A stretch of 64,000 nucleotides of DNA from Oceanicaulis sp. HTCC2633 (GCF_000152745.1 NZ_CH672428.1:2633425-2697424); one strand, 5' to 3'. Numbered from the stretch's first letter, positions 25,987 to 35,728 are shown. The notes: generated by a model from the sequence alone, not told the origin. Numbers and translations: made by a program.

Positions 25987-28632
25987 ATGAAGAAATCCAT
26001 CAAGTCCGTTGCGCTTGGCGCAACAGCGCTCGCGGCTGGTCTGACGGGACTGGCGCATGCTCAGCAGCCTGATGTCATCACCGTGACCGCCCAGAAGCGG
26101 GAGCAGACGCTTCAGGAAGTGCCGATCGCGGTGTCCGTGGTCCAGGCTGAAACCATCCAGAACGCGCAGATCATCGATGCGCTTGATCTGCAGTCCGTCG
26201 TGCCGGCCCTGCGCGTCAGTCAGCTGGAGCGCAGCTCCAACACGACCTTCATCATTCGCGGCCAGGGCAATGGCGCGAACAATCCCGGCATCGAGCCGTC
26301 GGTCGCCGTCTATATCGATGGCGTGTTCCGGCCTCGGGCGGGCTCGGTCCTGTCTGACCTGATGGGGATCGAGCGGGTGGAGGTGCTGCGCGGTCCGCAA
26401 TCGACCCTGTTCGGCAAGAACGCCACGGCGGGCGTGGTGAGCATCATCACCGAGAGCCCGTCTTTCGAGTGGGGCGGAACGGGCGAGGTCACGTTCGGCA
26501 ATTTCGGCGCGACAATCCTCAAGGGCTCGGTCACCGGACCGCTCAACGAGAATGTTGCCTTCTCCCTGTCCGGCAGCATGAACCAGCGTGACGGATATTA
26601 CGAGAACAGCGGGCCGGGCGGCGATTTCAATGATCGGGACCGCTACGCCATTCGCGGCCAGCTCCTGATGCTGCCGACCGACAATCTCGAACTGCGCCTG
26701 ATCGCGGACTATGACGAGATCGACGAACAATGCTGCGGCACGGATCGCGTCACGGACGGCGCCGCTGGTCCCGCCATTCGGGGCTTGCTGGGCGGACAGA
26801 CCTCGCAGGGCGATTTCGCCTACCGGATCGCCACCGATCTGCCCAACCGGAACCAGATCGAGAATTCGGGGATTTCGCTGCAGGCGGACTGGGAGCTGAA
26901 CGACAATCTGACCCTCAGCTCGATCACCGCATTCCGTCAGTACGACGATTTCGTCGACTATGAGGGCGACTTCACCGATCTGGATATCCTGGGAGAGAAT
27001 ATCCGGGGGCTGGACGTGAGCACCTTCACCCAGGAATTCCGCCTGACCGGCGACTGGAACAACCGGGCCTTCTTCCTGCTGGGCGCGTTCTATTCGGACG
27101 AAGACATGACCGTGGAGGACGCCCGCATCTATGGCGCAGATTCCCGCGCCTATGTGGACATCCTGACCGGCGGCGCCCTGGCGATGTTCGAGGCGCCGCT
27201 CGGCTTCGCGCCCGGCACCTTCTACGCCGAAGGCGGCGGGACGCGCTTCACGGCGGAACAGACCGACGAGCAGTTCCAGATCTTCGGCCAGATGGACTTC
27301 AATCTGACCGATCGCCTGGCCCTGACAGCGGGCCTGGCTTACTTCGAGACCAACAAGAGCGTTGATTTCACCAATGTGATCCGCACCAACCCGTTCTCGG
27401 ACCTGAACTTTGTCCAGCTGGGTCTGGGCAGCTTCCTGCAGAGCGCCGGCGTCAATCCCAATGACCCGACGCAGGTGGGCGCCTTTGCGGCCTCCCAACC
27501 GGCGATCTTCAACGCCTTCGTCAACGCCTCGACCACGTTCAACTCGGTGGCCTTGGGCAATGGCGGCGTGCTGGTGAATGGCGTCGTGGTGGACCCGGCG
27601 ACGGGTCTGCCCCTGGCCAACCCGCTTCTGGACTTCTTCCAGCTGGGACTCCAGCCGCTGGGCGCGTTGACCCCGTTCCCGAACTCGGTGGAAGACGGCC
27701 AGACCAATGATTCAGACTGGCCCTACACCCTGCGTCTGGCCTACGACGCGACGGACCGGACCAATGTCTACGTTTCCTATGCGCGCGGCTTCAAGGCGTC
27801 CTCCTGGAACCTGACGCCGGACACCCGTCCGAATACGGCGGATGTCGCCGCCCTGAGGGCGGCCGGCGAACTGGCGGCGGACAACGCTCTGGGCCTGCCC
27901 ACGGTGGTGAACACCGCGGAAGCGCTCGGCGTCGCCGGCAATCAGCGCTTTGCCCGTCCGGAAATCACGACCACGCTCGAGATTGGCTTCAAGACCCGCT
28001 TCTCCTGGGGCTCGCTGGATGTGGCGCTGTTTGACCAGACCATCGAGGACTTCCAGTCCTCCATCTTCCAGGGCGCGGGCTTTGCGGTGGTGAACGCCGG
28101 CGAACAGACCAGCCAGGGCCTGGAGTTTGACAGCACGATCAACCCGCCCGCCATTCCGGGCCTGACCTTCACCCTGTCAGGCATCTGGATGAACGCCGAG
28201 TATGACAGCTATCCGGGGGCGCCCGTCGTCACGGGCAGTCCGGAAGACCTGGCGGACGGCGTCGCCAATGGCGTGGGCGATCTCAGCGGCGAGGACGTTG
28301 CGGGCATTCCCGAATTCGCCGGCTCCTTCGGCGTTCAGTACACTCGCGACTTCAATGGGGGCGAGGCCTTCTTCCGGGCCGACTACCAGTACGAATCTGA
28401 GGTCAAGTTGCTCAACAACCTGCCGGATGACATCACCCGGTCGGTGAACACCATCAACGCCTCCTTCGGGGTGAACCTCGATAACGGTCTCGAAGCCCTG
28501 CTCTGGGCGCGGAACCTGAACGAGGACGAGTATTACACTTCGGGGTTCCCGACGACGCTGCAAGCGGGCTCCTTCTCCGCTTATCCAAACCAGCCTCGCA
28601 CCTACGGGATCACGCTGCGCAAGCAGTTCTAG
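25987..28632 (+). CDS. TonB-dependent receptor
   Basis: Outer-membrane active importer, 881 residues. A signal peptide ends at LAHAQ (about residue 25), followed by the TonB-box-like DVITVTAQKREQTLQEVP. The plug domain has IIRGQGNGANNPGIEPSVAVYIDGVF and MGIERVEVLRGPQSTLFGKNA (written here in two short pieces of the usual pattern), then a beta-barrel ending YGITLRKQF with terminal Phe. The type with VxVTAQKR and a Pro-Ile-Ala plug is common in sphingomonads and Hyphomonadaceae and takes up diverse ligands, often not siderophores. ATG 25987 follows GGGAGGAAA. No transporter or enzyme partner adjacent, so the ligand is unknown. Confidence 0.93.
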   Translation: MKKSIKSVALGATALAAGLTGLAHAQQPDVITVTAQKREQTLQEVPIAVSVVQAETIQNAQIIDALDLQSVVPALRVSQLERSSNTTFIIRGQGNGANNPGIEPSVAVYIDGVFRPRAGSVLSDLMGIERVEVLRGPQSTLFGKNATAGVVSIITESPSFEWGGTGEVTFGNFGATILKGSVTGPLNENVAFSLSGSMNQRDGYYENSGPGGDFNDRDRYAIRGQLLMLPTDNLELRLIADYDEIDEQCCGTDRVTDGAAGPAIRGLLGGQTSQGDFAYRIATDLPNRNQIENSGISLQADWELNDNLTLSSITAFRQYDDFVDYEGDFTDLDILGENIRGLDVSTFTQEFRLTGDWNNRAFFLLGAFYSDEDMTVEDARIYGADSRAYVDILTGGALAMFEAPLGFAPGTFYAEGGGTRFTAEQTDEQFQIFGQMDFNLTDRLALTAGLAYFETNKSVDFTNVIRTNPFSDLNFVQLGLGSFLQSAGVNPNDPTQVGAFAASQPAIFNAFVNASTTFNSVALGNGGVLVNGVVVDPATGLPLANPLLDFFQLGLQPLGALTPFPNSVEDGQTNDSDWPYTLRLAYDATDRTNVYVSYARGFKASSWNLTPDTRPNTADVAALRAAGELAADNALGLPTVVNTAEALGVAGNQRFARPEITTTLEIGFKTRFSWGSLDVALFDQTIEDFQSSIFQGAGFAVVNAGEQTSQGLEFDSTINPPAIPGLTFTLSGIWMNAEYDSYPGAPVVTGSPEDLADGVANGVGDLSGEDVAGIPEFAGSFGVQYTRDFNGGEAFFRADYQYESEVKLLNNLPDDITRSVNTINASFGVNLDNGLEALLWARNLNEDEYYTSGFPTTLQAGSFSAYPNQPRTYGITLRKQF

Positions 28633-28657
28633 GATCCTCAAAGGAACCCGTACTCTG

Positions 28658-28686
28658 CCCCGCCGGGAAACCGGCGGGGTTTTTTC
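28658..28686 (+). terminator. Rho-independent terminator after the TonB receptor
   Basis: 9-bp arms CCCCGCCGG / CCGGCGGGG around GAAA, followed by six T's. Confidence 0.92.
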
Positions 28687-28814
28687 TGTCCAGGGCGCGT
28701 CCAGGCGATGCGGACGATCCGGTCTGACATCTTCCGGATGTCAGCACGCTGGCAAGTCGGCGAGTCCTGACGCATTTTGGTCGACGGACCGAGTGACAGG
28801 AATCAGGACGGACC

Positions 28815-29813
28815 ATGATCGAAGAGACCGAGACCATCGACGAGAAGCCGCAAGGCTCGCGGTTTCGACCGCTCATCCTCTGGGCGCTGTTTCTGGGCCT
28901 GTGCGCCATTCTGGTCGCCGGTGTGGCGGGCTGGCTGGATCCGGTTGAACGTCTTCTGAGTTCCGAACGACTGAGCTTCTCGACCGGGGATTTCACCATC
29001 ACCGCCTATATGGTGGCGCGGGTGATCGTGGTGCTCGCGCTGGTCTACTGGATGGCTGCGGTCATCGCCGGGGTCCTCGACACGCGCATCCGCAGCTCCA
29101 AGGCGTTCAAGTCCGGCACGCGCTCGCTGATCGCCCAGATCGTCCGCATCGCCATTTACATCATCGCCGGTCTGATCACGCTGGACGTGGTGGGGCTCGA
29201 CCTGACCGCCCTGACGGTCTTTGGCGGCGCCTTGGGTATTGGCCTGGGGTTCGGGCTTCAGAAGATCGCCTCGAACTTCATTTCCGGTCTGATCCTGATG
29301 GCCGAACGCTCTGTGGAGGAGGATGATCTTGTCGAGCTGGCCGACGGCACGACCGGGTTCGTGCGACGCACCAGCGCCCGCTATGTCCTGCTGGAGACCT
29401 TTGACGGCAAGGAAATCCTGATCCCCAACGAGGAGCTGATCACCGGCCGGGTGATCAACTGGACGCTCAACAACACGCGCGGCCGGGTGGAGATCAAGGT
29501 GGGGGTCGCCTATGGCTCGGACCTGCACCTCGCCCAGTCCCTGATGCTGGAGGCGGCGAGCGCGCACCCGCTGTGCATCGAGGATCCGGCGCCGCTCTGC
29601 GTCATGCGGACCTTTGGCGACAGCTCCATCGACTTCACGCTCTGGTTCTGGGTCAGCGACGTCACCAAGGGCCGCATGGTGCCGCAAAGCGAGGTCATGT
29701 TCGCCATTGTCGACCGCTTCGAGGCGAACGGGGTCAGGATTCCGTTCCCGCAACGGGACCTGCACATCATCCCGGGGCAGACCGGTTCCGGTGCGGATGG
29801 AGCTGACGCATGA
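28815..29813 (+). CDS. MscS-family mechanosensitive ion channel
   Basis: 332 residues. Three to four membrane helices (about 20-42, 62-84, 105-130, 133-155) come first, the last being the pore helix with the Gly/Ala pattern TVFGGALGIGLGFGLQKIASNFISG that lines MscS pores. The cytosolic beta domain follows (DDLVELADGTTGFVRRTSAR, then ILIPNEELITGRVINWT). Opens on membrane tension to release solutes on osmotic downshift; some family members have other roles. Overlaps the next transporter gene by 4 nt (ATGA). Confidence 0.93.
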   Translation: MIEETETIDEKPQGSRFRPLILWALFLGLCAILVAGVAGWLDPVERLLSSERLSFSTGDFTITAYMVARVIVVLALVYWMAAVIAGVLDTRIRSSKAFKSGTRSLIAQIVRIAIYIIAGLITLDVVGLDLTALTVFGGALGIGLGFGLQKIASNFISGLILMAERSVEEDDLVELADGTTGFVRRTSARYVLLETFDGKEILIPNEELITGRVINWTLNNTRGRVEIKVGVAYGSDLHLAQSLMLEAASAHPLCIEDPAPLCVMRTFGDSSIDFTLWFWVSDVTKGRMVPQSEVMFAIVDRFEANGVRIPFPQRDLHIIPGQTGSGADGADA

Positions 29814-30769
29814 CGCCCACACCCATTTACGCGTTTGATGTCATGGCGGGCGGAGCAACGCGCCCGGTCGAGGATCTTGGCGCGCCCGCGGGCCGGGAGG
29901 TCGTGTATCGCTGGGTTCACCTGGATCGCAGCGCGGAGGGCGTAACCGCCTGGATCGAGGCGCAGGCCGATGCGGTCGTCGCCAGCGCACTGGCTCGGGA
30001 AGACACGCGTCCGCGCGTGGCGGAACATGCCGACGGGCTGATCCTGATCATGCGAGGGGTGAACCTCAATCCGAACTCGGACCCCGAGGACATGGTCTCC
30101 ATCCGGCTCTGGGTCAGTGACCGGCTCGTGATTTCAACCCGGATGCGGCGTCTGATGGCGGTCGCCGAGATTGCGGACGGTTTCAGGGCCGGGCAGGGAC
30201 CCGCCACCGCCTCGGACTTCATCTGCGCCCTGGCTCAGGGGCTGACCGCGCGCATGGAGCCGGTGCTCGACGAGCTGGTGGACGAGATCGATGATCTGGA
30301 GGAGCGGAGCGTGGACCAGGCGTCCGGTCTGCGCGGACAGCTGGCCGAGGTGCGACGCACCACGATTGCGCTGCGGCGCTATCTGGCTCCGCAGCGCGAT
30401 GTGCTGGCGCGCTTGTCGGTGGAGGATATCGGCCCGCTGCGTGTGCCCGATGTCCGCGTCAGTCTGCGCGAGACGGCCGATCAGCTGACCCGGCTTGTGG
30501 AGGAGCTGGACATGGTCCGCGACCGCAGCTCGATCCTCAACGATCAGATGGTGGATGCGCGGGCCGAGGAGATGAACTCGGCCATGTTGCTGCTCTCGGT
30601 GGTGGCCGCAGTGTTCCTGCCGCTGGGCTTCCTGACGGGCCTTCTGGGCATCAATGTGGGCGGGCTGCCGGGCGCCAACTGGCCCTATGCCTTCGCCCTC
30701 GTATGCGCCCTGTGTCTCGGTGTGGCGGGCGGTCTGATCTGGTGGTTCAGGAAAAAGGGCTGGCTCTAG
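29810..30769 (+). CDS. ZntB/CorA-family divalent metal transporter
   Basis: 319 residues of the 2-TM-GxN group. A large N-terminal cytosolic domain with a long stalk helix is followed by two membrane helices; the pore-entry signature is GIN (LLGINVGGLPGANWPY), as in ZntB, rather than the GMN of CorA. ZntB transports zinc, with direction debated. ATG overlaps the mscS stop in ATGA, so translation is coupled. The stop codon lies inside a 26-bp perfect palindrome that acts as a terminator. Confidence 0.9.
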   Translation: MTPTPIYAFDVMAGGATRPVEDLGAPAGREVVYRWVHLDRSAEGVTAWIEAQADAVVASALAREDTRPRVAEHADGLILIMRGVNLNPNSDPEDMVSIRLWVSDRLVISTRMRRLMAVAEIADGFRAGQGPATASDFICALAQGLTARMEPVLDELVDEIDDLEERSVDQASGLRGQLAEVRRTTIALRRYLAPQRDVLARLSVEDIGPLRVPDVRVSLRETADQLTRLVEELDMVRDRSSILNDQMVDARAEEMNSAMLLLSVVAAVFLPLGFLTGLLGINVGGLPGANWPYAFALVCALCLGVAGGLIWWFRKKGWL

Positions 30770-30780
30770 AGCCAGCCCTT
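30752..30780 (-). terminator. Palindromic terminator overlapping the zntB-like stop codon
   Basis: A perfect 26-bp palindrome (30755-30780, AAGGGCTGGCTCT / AGAGCCAGCCCTT). On the minus strand it is followed by TTTTT, so it terminates the sugar dehydrogenase gene; on the plus strand it includes the transporter's own TAG and has only TT. Convergent transcripts meet here. Confidence 0.8.
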
Positions 30781-30787
30781 CAGGGTC

Positions 30788-31912
30788 TTATTCCGCCGGG
30801 ACAAGCCGCAGCACCGAGCCTTCGAAGTCATCGGTCAGGGTGTAGATGGCGCCGTCCGGGCCCGTGCGCACATCGCGGAAGCGCTGACCCAGATCCTCGA
30901 GCAGCGGTTCGACGCTGATCACTCGGTCGCCATCAACTTCCAGACGCTCGATCTTGCTGCCGGCCAGGGCGGAGACGAACAGGTCGCCCTGCCAGTGAGG
31001 GAAGCTGTCGCCGGTGTAGAACATCATGCCGGACGGGGCGATGGAGGGATTCCAGTACCAGATCGGCTGGGCGAGGCCCTCGCGTTCACGGTCCTCGGTA
31101 ATGATCGTGCCGTCGTAATTGATGCCGTAGGTGATTTCGGGCCAGCCGTAATTGGTTCCGGCTTCAAGGATGTTGATCTCGTCCCCGCCGCGCGCGCCAT
31201 GCTCCAGCTCCCAGACCGAGCCGGTGATCGGATTGCGGGCGATGCCCTGGGAATTGCGGTGGCCATAGGTGTAGACGCCCGGCGCGCCGTTCTCGATCAC
31301 CGGATTGTTAGCCGGGATCGATCCGTCGAGATTGAGGCGCACCACCGCGCCCAGATGGTTCTCGGGGTTCTGGGATTCCTGCTGGTAATTGCCGCCTTCG
31401 CCCAGGGTCAGGAACAGTGTCCCGTCCGGGTTGAACAGGATGCGTCCGCCAAAGTGGAACCCGCCCGCCTTCTCGAAATTGACGTGGAAGATGTCTTCAA
31501 CATTGTCGAGCGTGGTGAGGTCTTCACTGAGGGTCGCGCGGGCGAGAGCGGTGTTGTTCGCCTGCGCCGTGCCTTCGGCATAGCTGAAATAGATCATTCG
31601 GCTGTCGGCGAAATCGGGCGCCAGCGCGACGTCCAGCAGACCGCCCTGACGTTCCACCAGCAGGTCATCCGGCAAGCCCGAAACCGGGGCTTCGCGAAGC
31701 CCGTTCGCATCGATGACGCGCAGTCGGCCCTCGCGCTCGGTGACCAGCATCTCGCCAGACGGCAGGAAGGCGATGGACCAGGGGTATTCCAGCCCGCCCG
31801 CGACGGTTTCGACGATGAAATCGGCCTGTTCGGTCTCAATGACGTCCTGGGCGAAGGCGGCGGAGGACAGAGCCATGAGGCTCAGGCCGGCGATGGCGGT
31901 GGAACGGATCAT
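30788..31912 (-). CDS. PQQ-dependent aldose sugar dehydrogenase
   Basis: 374 residues; signal peptide LSLMALSSAAFAQ cleaved near residue 22, so periplasmic. Six-bladed beta propeller of the soluble glucose dehydrogenase / YliI group: opening block GGLEYPWSIAFLPSGEMLVTEREGRL (here as pieces), the conserved QGGLLDVALAP, the YGHRNSQGIA block that includes the catalytic His, and the terminal WIYGSILR-like region replaced by GAIYTLTDDFEGSVLRL. Oxidises aldose sugars, passing electrons via PQQ. No pqq genes in this window. Confidence 0.88.
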   Translation of the reverse strand: MIRSTAIAGLSLMALSSAAFAQDVIETEQADFIVETVAGGLEYPWSIAFLPSGEMLVTEREGRLRVIDANGLREAPVSGLPDDLLVERQGGLLDVALAPDFADSRMIYFSYAEGTAQANNTALARATLSEDLTTLDNVEDIFHVNFEKAGGFHFGGRILFNPDGTLFLTLGEGGNYQQESQNPENHLGAVVRLNLDGSIPANNPVIENGAPGVYTYGHRNSQGIARNPITGSVWELEHGARGGDEINILEAGTNYGWPEITYGINYDGTIITEDREREGLAQPIWYWNPSIAPSGMMFYTGDSFPHWQGDLFVSALAGSKIERLEVDGDRVISVEPLLEDLGQRFRDVRTGPDGAIYTLTDDFEGSVLRLVPAE

Positions 31913-31979
31913 AGTGGTCTCCCCGTAAATGGTTTGCCGGGAAGATAGGCGATCAGGCGCTGAATGGAACCGTTAAAGG

Positions 31980-33110
31980 CTAGGCCGTCAGTCGTTGCGG
32001 CGCCTTGAGGAAGGCTTCGCCCATATGCTGGACGCGCCGGACCAGGACCGGTTCGGCGGCGGCGGTTTGGGCCCAGCGGCGGCGCAGCTTCAGGGGCGCC
32101 TTCGCCAGCGGGCCAGGCAGGAGACGGGCGGCCGCCTCCGCGCCATCCCAGGCGAGAAGACTGACCATGGCCGCGCTCGGCTTCATGGCGCGTCCGCCTG
32201 AGAGCGCCACCTCGTAATCGGTGTAGGCGGCCTTGTAGGCGTAATCGCCGCCGCCCAGATCGATGCGGTTGATGCGCATGTTGGGCGCGGCCTCGATGAT
32301 GCCCTGAAGCAGCAAATGGCCGGGCGACACGGCGCGGAAGGCCGGATCATAGGCGGGTATCCAGGAATGATACACATCGCCTGCGACAATCCCCATTTCC
32401 ACAGCCGCCAGACGCTCGCCCAGATACAGGGAGGCGACGAGGCCGCGGAACGGACCGAAGCTGCGCGCGGCGCAATTGCGGATGACGGAGTCCACCCAAG
32501 CGACGCCAAACAGATCCAGCAGGCCCGTATCGCGATATTGCTGGCTCTTCCAGGTGCGCAGCGTGTCGAAGTGATCGCCCAGCGGGTCGCCAAACACCAC
32601 GCGGATCGGTCCGAATTCGCGCTCGGCCTTGCGTTGACGCTGGCGCAGCTTCTTGAAGTGCTTGTGCTGGGTGGCTTCCTTGCGCGCCATCCAGCTGTCG
32701 AGGCCCTCGCCAAGATCAATGATGGAGGAGCGGGTTTGCGCGCGGGTCTTGCCCAAAGGCTGACCCATCCAGTTGTCATAGACCAGCACATCCGCGCCCA
32801 TGGCGGTCAATAGGTCTTTTTCATCCACCCTGAAGCCGGGAATGGCCGCGAACCCCTGATAGTCTGACAGGGGCGCTCCCACCGGGCGCGCAATGCCGCC
32901 CTGGGGCGCGTGATAGGCGAAATAGCCAATCGGGGCGCTGTTTTCCTCGGCGATGATGACGCGCACATCATGGCGCTGGGCATCCACCATCTGGGCGAAA
33001 TCGGGCAGGAGATAGGGGCTGACAAGACGCCCATCCGGACGCGCCAGTTCCCGCCACCGGTCCAGGTCCCGGATGCCAAGCTCGGACAAAGGCGTATCAA
33101 ACAGGCGCAT
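31980..33110 (-). CDS. CelD/FemAB-like GNAT acyltransferase
   Basis: 376 residues. The C-terminal half has the Acetyltransf_6 (CelD/BioF2-like) pattern: a tRNA- or acyl-CoA-dependent GNAT fold with SLYLGERLAAVEMGIVAGDVYHSW, PGHLLLQGIIEAA and IDLGGGDYAYKAAYTDY near residues 260-320; similar proteins help make exopolysaccharide or attach acyl groups to surface polymers. The N terminus is an uncharacterised domain. ATG 33110 after GGGGGAT was chosen over an ORF start 62 codons upstream. Divergent from rmuC. Acceptor unknown. Confidence 0.75.
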   Translation of the reverse strand: MRLFDTPLSELGIRDLDRWRELARPDGRLVSPYLLPDFAQMVDAQRHDVRVIIAEENSAPIGYFAYHAPQGGIARPVGAPLSDYQGFAAIPGFRVDEKDLLTAMGADVLVYDNWMGQPLGKTRAQTRSSIIDLGEGLDSWMARKEATQHKHFKKLRQRQRKAEREFGPIRVVFGDPLGDHFDTLRTWKSQQYRDTGLLDLFGVAWVDSVIRNCAARSFGPFRGLVASLYLGERLAAVEMGIVAGDVYHSWIPAYDPAFRAVSPGHLLLQGIIEAAPNMRINRIDLGGGDYAYKAAYTDYEVALSGGRAMKPSAAMVSLLAWDGAEAAARLLPGPLAKAPLKLRRRWAQTAAAEPVLVRRVQHMGEAFLKAPQRLTA

Positions 33111-33213
33111 ATTGATCCCCCGAAAGTCGTCTTTCAGGTGAAAATGCAAGGCGCGCGCCGAACGGGACTCATGTATGGTCCCGTTTCGTTCTGGTCTGAT
33201 GTGAAGGTGCGCC

Positions 33214-34701
33214 ATGGATCCCGTTTCACTTGCCCTGATCGCGCTCGGCGGCGCCTGTCTCATTCTGGGCGGGGTGAGCGTGGTGCTTCTGCGCAAGGCC
33301 TGGGGGGAAGCCGATGGTTTGCGGACTCGTCTCAGTGAGATGCAGGCGGAGCTGTCAGAGGCGCAGCTGGAATTGCGCGAAGCGCAGACCGAGCTTCGCC
33401 AGATCGAAAGTCTGAGGGTCGACCTTGAGAAGACCCGGACTGTGCGGGATCAGGCGGAACGCGAACTCGCCAGCGCCCGCACCCAGGCCGACCGCGTTCA
33501 GGGGCTTGAAGAGCAGCTCGAAGCCACCCGGCAGGCCGAGCAGCGCGCGTCATCGGAATTGCGGGCCCTGCGCGAACGGCTGGAAGAGCGCGATGCGGCG
33601 GTGAAGGCCGAACGCGAGCGCCTGACCGCGCTGAGCCAGGAGATGCAGGACCGCTTCAAGGCTCTGGCGGACGAGGCGCTGGACGTGTCCTCGAAAAAGC
33701 TGCTCGAACAGGCTCAGCAGAGCTTCAAGACCCAGCATGAGAAAGCGGAGGGCGGGGTCAAATCCCTCGTCGATCCGATCCGCGAGCGGCTCGATAAATT
33801 CCGCGAACAGGTGGAGAAGATGGAGCAGGATCGCGCCCGCAATTCCGGTGCGATCGCCGAGCAGATCACCAAGCTCAGCCAGGGCCTGAATGACCAGCAC
33901 AAGGAAACTGCAAAGCTGGTCAACGCCCTGCAGCGCAAGTCCACAACGCGCGGCCAGTGGGGCGAGCGCACGGTCGAGAACATCCTCGAGCTCGCGGGCC
34001 TCACCAAGAACATCGATTACGACGCCCAGCACCAGACCCGCGATACGGACGGGGCGGCGCTGCGGCCGGATTTCGTGATCAAGCTGCCGGGCGGCGGGCG
34101 TTTCGTGGTGGACTCAAAAGTGGCGCTGACCGCCTATCTCGACGCTGTGGAAGCCGAGGATGAGGCGAGCCGCCGTGACGCGCTGCGCCGTCACGCCCAG
34201 CAGGTGAAGACCCACGTCAAACAGCTGGCGAAAAAGGAATATGCCGCCAGCGTGGATGGCGCGATCGATTTCGTGGCGCTGTTCATACCCGGCGAGAGCT
34301 TCTATTCCGCCGCCATCGAGGAAGATCCGGCCCTGTTTGACGACGCCATCAAGGCCAATGTGATCATCACCACGCCCGCCACGCTTCTGGCGCTGGCCAA
34401 GGCCGTCGCCTATGGCTTCCGGCAGGAGAAGCTGGAGCAGAACGCCCAGAAGGTCGCCGCCCTGGGCGATGAGCTGTTCACGCGCCTCAATACCTTCTCC
34501 GACCATCTGGGGCGTGTGGGGGCGGGCCTGAAATCGGCGACCGCCAATTACAACAAGGCGGTTGGCTCGTTTGACAGCCGGGTGCTGCCCAAGGCGCGCG
34601 ACATGGCCCAGCTCAATGGCCAGATGAAGCAGATCGAGTCTCCGGCCCAGGTCGATGAAGCGCCAAGGCTCCTGACCGGCCCGGACGAGGAGAAGGCCTA
34701 G
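33214..34701 (+). CDS. rmuC: DNA recombination protein RmuC
   Basis: 495 residues. One N-terminal membrane helix (about 6-27), then a long coiled coil rich in Glu/Arg (30-150), and the RmuC nuclease-like domain (about 180-440) with GQWGERTVENILELAGL, DFVIKLPGGGRFVVDSKVALTAY (D-x(n)-V-D-S-K motif) and FIPGESFYSAA. E. coli RmuC limits DNA inversions at short repeats; recent work implicates the family in handling DNA-protein junctions and defence, but the biochemical role is unsettled. Its stop codon shares CTAG with the convergent esterase stop. Confidence 0.93.
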   Translation: MDPVSLALIALGGACLILGGVSVVLLRKAWGEADGLRTRLSEMQAELSEAQLELREAQTELRQIESLRVDLEKTRTVRDQAERELASARTQADRVQGLEEQLEATRQAEQRASSELRALRERLEERDAAVKAERERLTALSQEMQDRFKALADEALDVSSKKLLEQAQQSFKTQHEKAEGGVKSLVDPIRERLDKFREQVEKMEQDRARNSGAIAEQITKLSQGLNDQHKETAKLVNALQRKSTTRGQWGERTVENILELAGLTKNIDYDAQHQTRDTDGAALRPDFVIKLPGGGRFVVDSKVALTAYLDAVEAEDEASRRDALRRHAQQVKTHVKQLAKKEYAASVDGAIDFVALFIPGESFYSAAIEEDPALFDDAIKANVIITTPATLLALAKAVAYGFRQEKLEQNAQKVAALGDELFTRLNTFSDHLGRVGAGLKSATANYNKAVGSFDSRVLPKARDMAQLNGQMKQIESPAQVDEAPRLLTGPDEEKA

Positions 34702-35603
34702 CCTTCGCTCTCTCCCTCGGCAGGCGGCTCCCCGCCTTCGATCAGATACCAGGGCGCTTCGCCATACTCATAGGGCGGCAGGGCGAACAGGGTGCGGAAG
34801 GCATCGAGCGCCGCCGGGTGGAAGATCGTGGAATGGCTCTCGGTGTCTGACCGGTCCACATGGGTCCAGTCGAGGCCTTCAGGCGCATCCTCGCGCAGCG
34901 CCGCCAGAAGCCGGTCGAGCCCGGCCTGCATGGTCCCGCCTTCATCGGCCATGGTCAGATAAAGATGGCGTTCGGCGTCATCGTGTTGCGCCAAGAGCGC
35001 CGGAGCGGCCTTGCCCGCGGCCTGATCATCCCACCACAGGGACGGGCTGACCGCGATATAGTCGGTGAAGCTCGATGGGGCGTGCAGGAAGGTGTCCGTG
35101 ACGAACAGGCCCGCCAGGGACTCCCCGATCAGGGCGCGGCGATCCGAAACCGGGTAATGCGCCTCCACATAGGGGATCACTTGCCGGGTCAGGAAGGCGA
35201 GAAAGGCTTCCGATCCGCCCTGTTCGGGGAACTGGCTCTGATAGCGCGGGTCTTCCGCAGGACGGGTCAGGTCAAAGAGCCGGGTCCTGGTCTGTACGCC
35301 CACCAGCATGAAGGGCTCATACTGCCAGCTCAGCGCGCCCAGCTGGGCAAGGCCGGCCATGTGGACGAAGTCCTGATCCTGCCCGCCATCAACGAGATAG
35401 ACGACGTTGATCGGCTCTTCGAGCTGATCGAGGAAAGGCGGGACCCAGATATTCACTTCGCGCTGATCATTCAGGCTCGGCGCATCGAGAACCACGCTTA
35501 CGCCGATGGTCACAGGGCTTTCGGAGACCGGCTCTGGCGTCTGGGCGAAGAGGGGTGTCGAGGCGGTGAACGCCAAAGCGCAGGCGAGCAAGACGGTTTT
35601 CAT
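34698..35603 (-). CDS. Exported alpha/beta-hydrolase esterase (esterase D/IroE-like)
   Basis: 301 residues. Signal peptide MKTVLLACALAFTASTPLFAQ, cleaved near 21. The Esterase_phd (PF00756) domain has the nucleophile elbow GESLAGLF (Ser), an alpha/beta core YPVSDRRALIGES, and the His in SDTESHSTIF. Such enzymes cut siderophore or acyl esters. Start ATG 35603 follows CTGGGGGGATATC. Acidic, Pro-rich C terminus. Ligand unknown; not linked to a siderophore cluster here. Confidence 0.8.
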   Translation of the reverse strand: MKTVLLACALAFTASTPLFAQTPEPVSESPVTIGVSVVLDAPSLNDQREVNIWVPPFLDQLEEPINVVYLVDGGQDQDFVHMAGLAQLGALSWQYEPFMLVGVQTRTRLFDLTRPAEDPRYQSQFPEQGGSEAFLAFLTRQVIPYVEAHYPVSDRRALIGESLAGLFVTDTFLHAPSSFTDYIAVSPSLWWDDQAAGKAAPALLAQHDDAERHLYLTMADEGGTMQAGLDRLLAALREDAPEGLDWTHVDRSDTESHSTIFHPAALDAFRTLFALPPYEYGEAPWYLIEGGEPPAEGESEG

Positions 35604-35728
35604 GATATCCCCCCAGACTGGTGTTTGAGGCAGGCTATACGCTTTGCGCGCGGGTTCCAGTCTGATCGCGTCCATGCGCGCAGCGCGATGCGCTTGAACC
35701 AAACCCTTTGCGGGATTACCTATCAGGC

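Noticed and set aside
25627-27498. Long minus-strand frame (623 codons) opposite the TonB receptor
   Set aside because: Shadow of the receptor gene; no domain, ribosome site or promoter.
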